NCBI RefSeq assembly: GCF_014200605.1 | Contig: NZ_JACHCE010000001.1 | Coordinates: 1,404,702 to 1,468,701 of the forward strand | Direction of reading: 5' to 3' | Length of the DNA: 64,000 nt | DNA from: Pedobacter cryoconitis | GTDB taxonomy: Bacteria; Bacteroidota; Bacteroidia; Sphingobacteriales; Sphingobacteriaceae | Notes under the pieces: model-generated | Database searches by the model: none | Told to the model about the DNA's origin: nothing | What the model saw: only the letters and a program-made list of their open reading frames with translations | Shown: piece by piece, positions 46,481 through 53,931 of the stretch | Position numbering within the stretch: the stretch's first letter is position 1 | How the letters are laid out: every line of letters begins with the position of its first letter | Made by a program: the position numbers and the translations under genes

Positions 46481-46881
46481 TTTGTTTCCTTTCGATTACT
46501 CAAACGAAACGTGCTTGATTTTGAATAATCTTCTGTTTTCGTATATCATTATTTACACAATTTTTTCTTTATAACTGTCTATAGAAAAGCCAGTTTTCAA
46601 CCCTTCTCACTTGATATAAGTCATCCTGATCGAACTAATGGTTTTGACCTATCCGGGTACTGCCTGAGTACTGCCTGAGTACTCGTTAGGGTAAGAGCAA
46701 TGCTGAAGTAACGCGAGAGCATGGCAACTCTAAGTCAAAACAACTAGTTGAAATGACTTAGAGTACCTACGCTTAAAAGCAGTTTAAAGCTTGGTCTTAC
46801 TCCGACCACCATTCAGGCACAAACAATGCATGACTAGTTGAAGACTGATGAACTTTTTAATTTTTCCTTTGACCAGAACAT
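46481..46881. other. Structured noncoding region before the DUF6266 block
   Basis: No gene seen. Contains TACTGCCTGAG twice in tandem (about 46662-46683), and an 11-bp perfect inverted repeat ACTCTAAGTCA/TGACTTAGAGT (46727-46737 and 46754-46764) enclosing a 10-bp palindrome CAACTAGTTG (46741-46750); ACTAGTTGAA recurs near 46832. It could encode a small RNA or mark the edge of an inserted block. Confidence 0.4.
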
Positions 46882-46931
46882 GGACAATTACGGACAATTG
46901 CAGACAGCTGCGGACAATTATGGACATTGCC
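46882..46931 (+). repeat. Array of five phased 10-bp repeats, consensus GGACAATTGC
   Basis: Units in register: GGACAATTAC, GGACAATTGC, AGACAGCTGC, GGACAATTAT, GGACATTGCC. The 10-bp period matches one DNA helical turn. The array ends 59 bases before the gene at 46991. A second, six-unit array lies at 47862-47921 before the next gene. Confidence 0.8.
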
Positions 46932-46990
46932 TGCTTAGGATGATACTCTTTAGCACAAATCCTTTACATTGATAAAAAAAGCAAATATTT

Positions 46991-47770
46991 ATGGCAATTT
47001 TCGACGGTAAATTTTTAAAGGGAATCCTGGGCGATTTCATTTTTAAAGTAGTAGATGGGGTACAGATTGTTTCAAAAAGACCTGTGCCAGGCACAATGAA
47101 ACAAACATTGGAAACCAAAAAGGCATCAGAGAATTTTCGTAAAAGTAGCATGCTTGGAAAACATGTTAGAGGCATATTTCATAATACCAACGGTGGAATG
47201 AACGAAACAAGTTATGTTTTTCGATTCACCAGTGCGCTGACTACAGCCCTTACAACATGTGAGAATCCCACAAAAACGGGATACCTTTTTAAGCGAAACA
47301 GTTTTGGTAATTTGGCCGGTTTTGAATTTAATATTAAATCTCCTGTAAAAAAGATTTTGAATTTAAAACCGAAAATCGAACTCAATCAGGGAATTATGAA
47401 GATTGTTTATTATGAGTCAGATAACGCGCCAAAATTGCGTTTTCCAAAGCATGCAACTCAATGCAAACTAACATTCGTAGTCGGATTAATCCGGCTGAAA
47501 GACGGTAAAAGAATTCTTAATCCGGAAAAATATAGCATTACCCTTAAAAAAAACGAAGAATTAATAAATCTGATTGATTTTTCTTTTAAAATTCCAGACG
47601 GTTGTCTAAGTATCGCTGTACTTTTTTTGGGTTTCTATAATGGTATTACCTTGTTAAATAGTAAATCATTTAATCCTGCTGTCATATGTGATGCAATCTT
47701 AAGTCCCGGCACTTTTACCAATCAGGATAATCATTCATGGATGGAAATGCCAGGTTTGGACTTCGATTAA
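46991..47770 (+). CDS. DUF6266-like protein, divergent, 259 aa
   Basis: Begins MAIFDGKFLKGILGDFIFKV, a divergent form of the GILGGFSGKVG start of the second gene at 48026. The N-terminal region continues VVDGVQIVSKRPVPGTMKQT, and the C-terminal half is beta-rich. No signal peptide or membrane segment. DUF6266 has no assigned function. It is preceded by a decamer array and followed by a terminator and a second array. Confidence 0.6.
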   Translation: MAIFDGKFLKGILGDFIFKVVDGVQIVSKRPVPGTMKQTLETKKASENFRKSSMLGKHVRGIFHNTNGGMNETSYVFRFTSALTTALTTCENPTKTGYLFKRNSFGNLAGFEFNIKSPVKKILNLKPKIELNQGIMKIVYYESDNAPKLRFPKHATQCKLTFVVGLIRLKDGKRILNPEKYSITLKKNEELINLIDFSFKIPDGCLSIAVLFLGFYNGITLLNSKSFNPAVICDAILSPGTFTNQDNHSWMEMPGLDFD

Positions 47771-47789
47771 TTTTGCAGCAGCTATTATC

Positions 47790-47825
47790 AAAGGCTCTCC
47801 TTAACTGGGGGGCCTTTCTTGTTTT
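47790..47825 (+). terminator. Terminator after the first DUF6266-like gene
   Basis: AAAGGCTCTCC (47790-47800) pairs with GGGGGGCCTTT (47807-47817) with one mismatch and a short loop, then CTTGTTTT. Confidence 0.7.
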
Positions 47826-47861
47826 AACCCTTTTTTTAATAAATAAAGCTTTTTCAGTGCT

Positions 47862-47921
47862 GGACAATTACGGTCAAATCCGGTCAATTGCGGACAATAA
47901 CGGACTATTGCGGTCAATTTA
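47862..47921 (+). repeat. Array of six phased 10-bp repeats, consensus GGWCAATTGC
   Basis: Units: GGACAATTAC, GGTCAAATCC, GGTCAATTGC, GGACAATAAC, GGACTATTGC, GGTCAATTTA. Each is exactly 10 bp, as in the first array. It lies 104 bases before the DUF6266 gene at 48026. Confidence 0.8.
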
Positions 47922-48025
47922 TTTTTGAGCTAATTTATTAATATACTTTCGTTTAACGAGTTTAAGCGGCCGGCATGCTATTGACTTGAATTAATAGAAT
48001 AATTCATTGTTTAAAATTAAAGAAA

Positions 48026-48688
48026 ATGGGGAAAATCAGAATAGGAATCCTTGGAGGATTCTCAGGAAAAGTAGGAACAGTAATCGGTGCCAGGTGGCGT
48101 ACGTTGGATCTAATGAAAAGTTTGCCCAAAAAAACCAGTAAGCTACCAGTCAGATCACAAATTGATCAACGTAATAAATTTGGCTTAATAACCCGTTTTT
48201 TAGGTTCTATCAGTGATATTGTGAGTAAAGGATATCAATCTGGCAACAAACTGTCTGGCCCGATGAATGAAGCGGTTAAATTCAATCTGAAGGAAGCTAT
48301 CTCAGGTATGTCTCCATTATTTACGATCAATTATGCTAAGTTAAAACTGACCCTTGGAAAGCTGGACAGTCCGCAAGACCTTTTAGCAGTGCCAGTTTTA
48401 GGCCGTAAAGTAGGAATCAGCTGGACCTATGATCCTTTGGATTTTAATACAGAAGATGAACGTTTGGAGCGTTCTACGGATAGAGCTAGCGTAATAATTT
48501 ATGATGAAACGAAGGATTATTTTCTAATTCCATCAACCGCGGTACGAACCGCTGGTAAATTAGAAGTACGTATGCTGTCTAAAACTATCGTCGGTAACAT
48601 TTTACATTGCTGGTTTTACTTTTCTTCTTTAGATGGTAAAAAGGTAAGTACCAGTGTTTATCTGGGGCCTGTCAAAGCTATTGCATAG
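48026..48688 (+). CDS. DUF6266-family protein, 220 aa
   Basis: The N-terminus GKIRIGILGGFSGKVGTVIG followed by ARWRTLDLMKSLPKK is the family signature. An FGLITRFLGSISDIV stretch and a beta-rich C-terminus follow. No signal peptide. Function unknown; members are often found in several copies in Sphingobacteriaceae. Preceded by the second decamer array and followed by a terminator. Confidence 0.85.
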   Translation: MGKIRIGILGGFSGKVGTVIGARWRTLDLMKSLPKKTSKLPVRSQIDQRNKFGLITRFLGSISDIVSKGYQSGNKLSGPMNEAVKFNLKEAISGMSPLFTINYAKLKLTLGKLDSPQDLLAVPVLGRKVGISWTYDPLDFNTEDERLERSTDRASVIIYDETKDYFLIPSTAVRTAGKLEVRMLSKTIVGNILHCWFYFSSLDGKKVSTSVYLGPVKAIA

Positions 48689-48695
48689 GATTTGA

Positions 48696-48729
48696 ATAAA
48701 CCGGCAGGCTGACGAGTTTGCCGGTTTAT
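48696..48729 (+). terminator. Terminator after the second DUF6266 gene
   Basis: ATAAACCGGCA (48696-48706) pairs perfectly with TGCCGGTTTAT (48719-48729); loop GGCTGACGAGTT. Confidence 0.85.
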
Positions 48730-48776
48730 ATAATAAGACTTCTAATAACTGATAAATTCTTAAAATTTAAAATGTG

Positions 48777-49172
48777 ATGAATATAAAAACTATAGAATTG
48801 CCGGGTATAATTAAATTATCGCCGGTTGTCAATACCTCCTTAAAAAGATCGGAACCTGGAATGATCTTCGCAGTTTTGCTGTTAATGTGGTGCTTTGCGC
48901 CAGGATTTCTCAACTTGTTTGATGAAAGGGTAGGTAGCATAGATCAAAGTATCTGGCTATTGATTTTATTGAGCATGATTAGCTTTCTTTTAATAACCGC
49001 TTTATCGTGGTGGTTATTACAATGGTTTTGGCTACTTATGAAGTTACCCTCTCTAACATTTATGGTTTCACAATTTAATTTTTTACCGTCATGGCAACAA
49101 TTAGGCTTTTACTGGGTATCCTTTGCTTTGTTATTATTAGTGGCTTCGGCCTGCTTGATCGCAATCTGTTAA
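48777..49172 (+). CDS. Small membrane protein overlapping a cysteine peptidase gene (holin-like by position)
   Basis: 131 residues from ATG 48777 (a GTG codon directly precedes it). Three hydrophobic segments (about 35-50, 60-82, 108-130), the second reading LLILLSMISFLLITALSWWL. It overlaps the next gene by 82 bases in another frame, so both are expressed together. Size, topology and the peptidase partner resemble holin/endolysin pairs, but I recognise no holin family. Confidence 0.5.
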   Translation: MNIKTIELPGIIKLSPVVNTSLKRSEPGMIFAVLLLMWCFAPGFLNLFDERVGSIDQSIWLLILLSMISFLLITALSWWLLQWFWLLMKLPSLTFMVSQFNFLPSWQQLGFYWVSFALLLLVASACLIAIC

Positions 49173-49645
49173 ATAACAAATTTAGCTTCAACGCTCTGGA
49201 GTGTCAAAAAAGAGAGCTTCTTGTTCGTATTGCGGAAAAAGAAATAGGAGTGAGGGAAATAACCGGAAACAATGACGGATTTCGCGTAGAGACTTATTTG
49301 ACTAGTGTAAGTTTAAAAAAAGGGCAGCCCTGGTGCGCAGGTTTTGTGAGCTGGGTTTTTGCAAAGGCTGGATATAATAAACCACGATCAGGGTGGACAC
49401 CAGATCTTTTCCCTTTATCCCGTTTAGCACGTTCTGCTTTACCAGGTAATTTGCTGGGTATATACTTTGTTAAATTAAAAAGAATAGCTCATGTTGGGTT
49501 GATAGTTAATCAAAAAGGAAATTGGGTAAATAGTGTAGAAGGTAATACGAATATTCAGGGCAGCAGGGAAGGTGATGGGGTTTATAGAAAAAAGAGACAT
49601 ATCAGGACTATTTATAGGATTTCTGATTGGGTAAAAGTTGACTAG
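49091..49645 (+). CDS. CHAP/NlpC-like cysteine peptidase (peptidoglycan hydrolase type)
   Basis: 184 residues with an N-terminal hydrophobic helix (about 5-22), then a domain with ELLVRIAEKEIGVREITGNN, the nucleophile motif PWCAGFVSWVF (Cys about 80), a His in IAHVGLIV and the polar EGNTN. This is the amidase/endopeptidase fold used to cut cell-wall peptides. It overlaps the upstream membrane-protein gene. With that gene it could form a lysis or secretion-related pair of phage origin; inference. Confidence 0.75.
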   Translation: MATIRLLLGILCFVIISGFGLLDRNLLNNKFSFNALECQKRELLVRIAEKEIGVREITGNNDGFRVETYLTSVSLKKGQPWCAGFVSWVFAKAGYNKPRSGWTPDLFPLSRLARSALPGNLLGIYFVKLKRIAHVGLIVNQKGNWVNSVEGNTNIQGSREGDGVYRKKRHIRTIYRISDWVKVD

Positions 49646-49887
49646 TGTAAATTTTTGGCAATTACACTTAATTGTGTAATTATACAATTATTATTAAAAT
49701 AGATATTTACTTATCGTTTTGATAAATAATATTTATTATATTGTTGTATTATTAAACCTATTTCTTTTGAAAAACGTAAAATTATTCTGCAAAAGAGTTA
49801 TACATACTTTTTTGATTATTCCTCCCTAATGTGACTATTTAACAATCGTTGAATAATTCAGATAGTTTAAAATTTAATCATGTGAAT

Positions 49888-50154
49888 ATGGAAATGAACG
49901 ATAAAGTGAATTTGTTGATAAATGTCCTGGCTGAAATGATGAGTACGAAGAAGCAGGAGAAATTTGTTACTCATGAAAGAAATTTGTTAGATACCAATGA
50001 TGTAAAATCTATGTTCCGTATTAGCGACCGTACTTTAAGAAGATGGCGAAATAAAAAGTTATTGAAGTCTGTGATTATTGTCGGCTGTCTTTATTACAGA
50101 AGAGAAGATGTGATGAGCTTGATGGTAAGTAAATTCAGAGATGAGATAAAATGA
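49888..50154 (+). CDS. Helix-turn-helix (HTH_17/MerR-like) DNA-binding protein
   Basis: 88 residues from the ATG at 49888 (a TTG-started form would reach back to 49849). The C-terminal half is a winged helix: LDTNDVKSMFRISDRTLRRW, then YYRREDVMSLM. Such proteins are common on Bacteroidota mobile elements as excisionase-like or accessory regulators. Its place at the end of the DUF6266/peptidase block supports a mobile origin. Followed by a terminator. Confidence 0.8.
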   Translation: MEMNDKVNLLINVLAEMMSTKKQEKFVTHERNLLDTNDVKSMFRISDRTLRRWRNKKLLKSVIIVGCLYYRREDVMSLMVSKFRDEIK

Positions 50155-50192
50155 AGATTAGATTTCCACCAACAAAGAATCTAAAAAGAAAA

Positions 50193-50219
50193 AAGGATCT
50201 AAGTTTACCTTAGATCCTT
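50193..50219 (+). terminator. Terminator after the HTH gene
   Basis: AAGGATCTAAG and CTTAGATCCTT form a perfect 11-bp stem with loop TTTAC. Confidence 0.85.
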
Positions 50220-50263
50220 CCTGTAATATAGTTTGTTATTTAATAGAGCCAACTAAGTATGTT

Positions 50264-50818
50264 TTATTGAATGTTTACAATTTTAATAAAATATGGAGTT
50301 AAAAAGACCTTATTAGGGTCAAAATCTTGTTCTGCTACATAATTCTTAGATTTATATTCTTTCATAAAGTGAGATATTAGCCTCTTTTCGGTTATCATAT
50401 TTATCGTTGAATATACTGCAAAAGCTGCGTTAACAGCTGCATTCATGTCAATCAAATCACTTCCGTCATTTTTTATGTATGGGTCGCCAGGCTGATCTGA
50501 TTTAGCGTGATGGACATGATGTGAAATCACATATATTTCTTCTGGGATTACATTTATTGTTAGATTTTGTGTAAAAAATCGCCAGAATGCATTTTTGAAT
50601 TTATAGGCGCCATGGGTGCAATACCTATGGTGCCAAATGGTTCTGCGGGTTCCCATAATGATCATGCTGTAGAAAAATGCAGCCAATATTTATGTATGTC
50701 AAATCGAGGTGCAATTATGATATTGTACCGTAGCCCCATGGTCTTTTTCAATGACCACTCGCGGAAGGTTGTGATTCTTCACCGTTCTCTTTTTCGGGCT
50801 GGAATGAATTTTTGACAT
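50264..50818 (-). pseudogene. Fatty acid desaturase with at least two frameshifts
   Basis: Conceptual reading starts at ATG 50818 (MSKIHSSPKKRTVKNHNLPR, then VVIEKDHGATVQYH), switches frame (APRFDIHKYWLHFSTA) and switches again into a 3' frame with WHHRYCTHGAYKF and SHHVHHAKSDQPGDPY, the histidine boxes of membrane acyl-lipid/acyl-CoA desaturases. Each frame ends in a stop shortly after the switch. The gene is therefore inactive unless these are sequencing errors. Confidence 0.8.
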
Positions 50819-50979
50819 TTAGACCTGAAATTTTTTCATTTTTTCTGCAAAATTTTCAGCTGTTCCGGGGCGAAATAGCTTTGGCATTTGATTCGATATA
50901 GCCAGTATGAACACGAAGTTCGGTATTTAATTAATTGTAAGTTTTAATCATTAAAAATTAAATTAAGGAGGACAGACCT

Positions 50980-51426
50980 ATGACACTGGTTAAATTTAAT
51001 CCAAATGGCAATGTGAAGAAAAATGGCCTGATGACTGGCTTTGATGGCGTTTTCGATTCTATTTTCAATGACACTTTCTTTTCTGATCGCATGACGGCGC
51101 GTGTGCCTGCTGTCAATATCAGTGAGAGTAAAGATCACTATCATGTGGAGCTTGCAGCTCCGGGTTTGAAAAAGGAGGATTTTAAGCTTTCTTTGGAAAG
51201 AAATGTGCTGAGCATTTCTGTGGAGCGGAGTTCGGAGAATGGTGCTCAGGAGCGCAATTATAACAAACGGGAGTTTAGTTATAGTTCGTTTGTGCGTTCT
51301 TTCACGCTGCCCGATGCTGCCGATGAAAATGGAATTGAAGCGAAGTATATGGATGGGGTGTTGTGCATTGATATTGCTAAAAGGGAGGAGGCTAAAATCC
51401 AGAGCCGCCAGATTGAAATCAAGTAA
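50980..51426 (+). CDS. Small heat shock protein, Hsp20/alpha-crystallin family
   Basis: 148 residues with a short N-terminal arm, the alpha-crystallin domain (about 45-140; ISESKDHYHVELAAPGLKKE, then the conserved AxxxxGVL as YMDGVLCIDIAK) and no C-terminal extension beyond SRQIEIK. An ATP-independent chaperone binding unfolding proteins. It has a strong Shine-Dalgarno AAGGAGG 8-9 bases before the ATG, which is unusual for this phylum. A terminator follows. Confidence 0.93.
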   Translation: MTLVKFNPNGNVKKNGLMTGFDGVFDSIFNDTFFSDRMTARVPAVNISESKDHYHVELAAPGLKKEDFKLSLERNVLSISVERSSENGAQERNYNKREFSYSSFVRSFTLPDAADENGIEAKYMDGVLCIDIAKREEAKIQSRQIEIK

Positions 51427-51453
51427 TGTTTTTTTGATTTATACCAATACCAT

Positions 51454-51480
51454 GAGCTGCCTTCGGGCGGCTCTTTTATT
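51454..51480 (+). terminator. Terminator after hsp20
   Basis: GAGCTGCC/GGCGGCTC stem (one G-T pair) around a TTCG tetraloop, then TTTTATTTC. Confidence 0.85.
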
Positions 51481-51502
51481 TCATTTTGTTTATTGTAGTA
51501 TT

Positions 51503-51790
51503 ATGGAAACCAGCTATGAAATATCTCTGAACATGAAAACACTTAAAGGCATCGAAACTTATGGTTGTTTTCACCTTGGTCATGATGAGGCTTTTGCACG
51601 GAGGCTTTACGCTTCCCTGGTTGCGGGCGAGGAAGTCTCTGTAGATTCGGTGATTACTATAGATATGGTCAAGCGTGAGGGTGGTGTACCTTTCCCTCAG
51701 GGTCTGAGGCATTGTAGTTATGAACAGCTGGCTGTCAATATTCGTTTGATTACAAAGGAGCTCTTTAAACACTTGAACCTGGAGAATTAG
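51503..51790 (+). CDS. Hypothetical protein, 95 aa
   Basis: I choose ATG 51503 (METSYEISLNMKTLKGIETYG); the longer frame from 51239 is a shadow of hsp20. A small soluble protein with CFHLGHDEAFARRLYASLVAG and a helical C-terminus. No family recognised. It lies 76 bases after hsp20, behind a terminator. Confidence 0.6.
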   Translation: METSYEISLNMKTLKGIETYGCFHLGHDEAFARRLYASLVAGEEVSVDSVITIDMVKREGGVPFPQGLRHCSYEQLAVNIRLITKELFKHLNLEN

Positions 51791-51874
51791 GTCGAATTTG
51801 ATCTCAAAAAAATATTTTGAAATTGTGTTATCGATGTTTATCACCTACTTTTGAAGCTAAAGGGAACATGAATT

Positions 51875-52867
51875 TTACACCCTTACTTTCCCCGGCGGTA
51901 CAGCAAATTTCTTCCTGAATGCATTGCTGAAATGCTGAACGGAAGAATAACCCAATTGAAAAGCTACAGCCTTTATAGGTATGCCCTCTAGCAGAAGCTG
52001 CCTGGCGTAGTTGAGTTTGTGGTCACTTAAATAACCAAATATGCTTTTATCAAATAAGCACTTAAATCCTTTTTTTAACTTAAATTCATTAATGCCGCAT
52101 ACCTTTGCCAGTTGTGCAATAGAGGGGGGGTGCTGGATGTTCTGAATCAGGTAATCTCTGGCATGATAAATACAATCTTTGTCATATGCAGATTTTATGG
52201 GCGAATTTTCATTTTTAAAAACATCACTTTCAAAAGCCTCGGCCTGAAGCACAAGCAATTCTGTACATTTTGACTCGATAAATAAGAGTCGTAGTCCTTC
52301 TGTATAATTACAATTGAGGATTTCCTGCATACAATTTTGCATAGCCCAGGAGATCGGCAGGTTCTGTTCGGCCATTTGTGAATAACGTCCAGCATCTAGA
52401 TGGTCAGCTAAAACCTGCAGCGCCGTAGTTGAGTTTTCGGCGAGTTGTAGAAATTTGTCTTTAGCAAAATGGACCTCAAAGAAGCGGTAATTACTGTCCG
52501 TATCATATTCACCTGTACCATCCAGTTCTGGCATATAAATGATGTTTTGCTGATTAGAACTAAAGATATATTGCTGCTTGTTCACTGCATTATATATAGT
52601 TCCATTGCCAGATAAAGTAAAGCGCAATTTAATCATATCCGGCAGATCGTTAGTTGGTCTGAAATAGATTTGACGCCGTTTGAATGAAATGTCGCCGTAT
52701 ACGATATAAAGATCCGGAGTATTGATTTGCCAGAGTTCAGCATCACTAAAAGAAAAATGATATTTGTCCCTGCTTTCTTTAACGAATTGCCCCTGATTAG
52801 CAAAAGGCTCAAAATTCCCACCTACCTTTTTCAAGGCATCATAATCCTTACCAACATTAATTGCCAT
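51875..52867 (-). CDS. AraC-family transcription regulator
   Basis: 330 residues. The N-terminal two thirds form an unrecognised ligand-sensing region with beta strands; the C-terminus (about 225-330) is a paired AraC HTH with PSIAQLAKVCGINEFKLKKG, then IKAVAFQLGYSSVQHFSNAF and RKKF near the end. Adjacent on the other strand, starting 10 bases away, is a fragment resembling another AraC N-terminus. Target unknown. Confidence 0.88.
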   Translation of the reverse strand: MAINVGKDYDALKKVGGNFEPFANQGQFVKESRDKYHFSFSDAELWQINTPDLYIVYGDISFKRRQIYFRPTNDLPDMIKLRFTLSGNGTIYNAVNKQQYIFSSNQQNIIYMPELDGTGEYDTDSNYRFFEVHFAKDKFLQLAENSTTALQVLADHLDAGRYSQMAEQNLPISWAMQNCMQEILNCNYTEGLRLLFIESKCTELLVLQAEAFESDVFKNENSPIKSAYDKDCIYHARDYLIQNIQHPPSIAQLAKVCGINEFKLKKGFKCLFDKSIFGYLSDHKLNYARQLLLEGIPIKAVAFQLGYSSVQHFSNAFRKKFAVPPGKVRV

Positions 52868-52877
52868 AAAGGCAATA

Positions 52878-53135
52878 ATGATAAAAAAAATGGATGTTTT
52901 CTGTAAAGATTTTCAAAAATTACATTTTTTTGCAAAAGAAAATCCGTTTTGTGTAAATCTCCGGAATAGCTATTTCTCACTTTTGTGGATTAAAGAAGGT
53001 CAAGGGAAATTGAGACCATTTATAGAATTTATCTGGAAAGAGATTTTAGAAAGCAAAACATGGAAGAGCAGATATATTTTAAAGAAACAAGTACGCAGGC
53101 GCGTCGTCCTGATGACATACTATACAAAAAAATAG
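52878..53135 (+). pseudogene. AraC-type N-terminal fragment
   Basis: The frame reads FCKDFQKLHFFAKENPFCVN, then LRNSYFSLLWIKEGQGKL, which is the typical start of another Bacteroidota AraC regulator's cupin domain. Homology ends after about 45 residues, and the rest overlaps the methyltransferase gene in another frame. A truncated remnant is the simplest reading. Confidence 0.5.
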
Positions 53136-53719
53136 AGCGTGAAGTTTCACCTCTTTGCCGTACCATGATTTCCCAAACTGTGGATCAGCTGAGATTGGCC
53201 AACCATTCTTTGGTGTTAGAGATTGGTTTTAAAAGTAGGGAATACCTTCCATTTCTTTTTCAAAAAGTGATGGGGATTCGTTATTATGGAAACAATATTT
53301 CTGAGACAGTGGTACTCGGGGCACTGTCCGCCCCCGCATTAAAAATAAATGAAGGTACTGCCCAATTTAGTCTGGCAAAAGAAAACGGTACATTAGCTAT
53401 TGGAAACGATTTCTTTGATGGTTGCTTTACGGTAAATACCATTTATTTCTGGAAAGACCCCGTAGCCCATTTAAAGGAAATATATCGTGTGTTACGGCCT
53501 GGAAGAAAATTTAGCCTATCCTTTATGGAAAAAAATATCGGAATAGATTTGCCCTGGACACACTCTGATTTTACTTTTTACGATACTAATGAAGTAAAAA
53601 CATTTTTCAGCAAAGTAGGTTTCATAGATGTTAAAGTAAAACAAATGACCGAAGAGATCACTGGTCAGAATGGCAAAGGGACCGTTAGGCCTTTTGTAAA
53701 TGTAGTTGGAAGGAAGTAA
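53060..53719 (+). CDS. SAM-dependent methyltransferase, class I
   Basis: 219 residues. Motif I is LVLEIGFKSREYLP (about 53-66), a degenerate form of LDxGxG; later DFFDGCFTVNTIYFWKDPVA (the post-I/IV region) and LKEIYRVLRPGRKFSLSFME are typical of class I Methyltransf_11 enzymes. Substrate unknown. The start codon lies inside the AraC-fragment frame. Confidence 0.8.
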   Translation: MEEQIYFKETSTQARRPDDILYKKIEREVSPLCRTMISQTVDQLRLANHSLVLEIGFKSREYLPFLFQKVMGIRYYGNNISETVVLGALSAPALKINEGTAQFSLAKENGTLAIGNDFFDGCFTVNTIYFWKDPVAHLKEIYRVLRPGRKFSLSFMEKNIGIDLPWTHSDFTFYDTNEVKTFFSKVGFIDVKVKQMTEEITGQNGKGTVRPFVNVVGRK

Positions 53720-53931
53720 CGGCAGGAGAGGGGCGAACTATTAGTATCCAGGTACATCAGTGTCGTTTTATAGATAATGTTACCGCAGATGGACACCACT
53801 CCGTCCAAAACCGTCATAAAGGACGCGTTTTCCTTCAAGCAAGTTTACCTCAATTGTAAAACTACCTTCTTCAATGAGATACACTCACCAAACATTTTTG
53901 TTTAATCTTAGTTGGTGCTTTCACTTTTATA

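Noticed and set aside
46882..47921. CRISPR arrays.
   Set aside because: Units are 10 bp, contiguous, without spacers, and no cas gene is nearby.
51239..51502. Extended N-terminus for the 95-aa protein.
   Set aside because: The extension lies inside hsp20 in another frame and crosses its terminator; it does not look like real protein.
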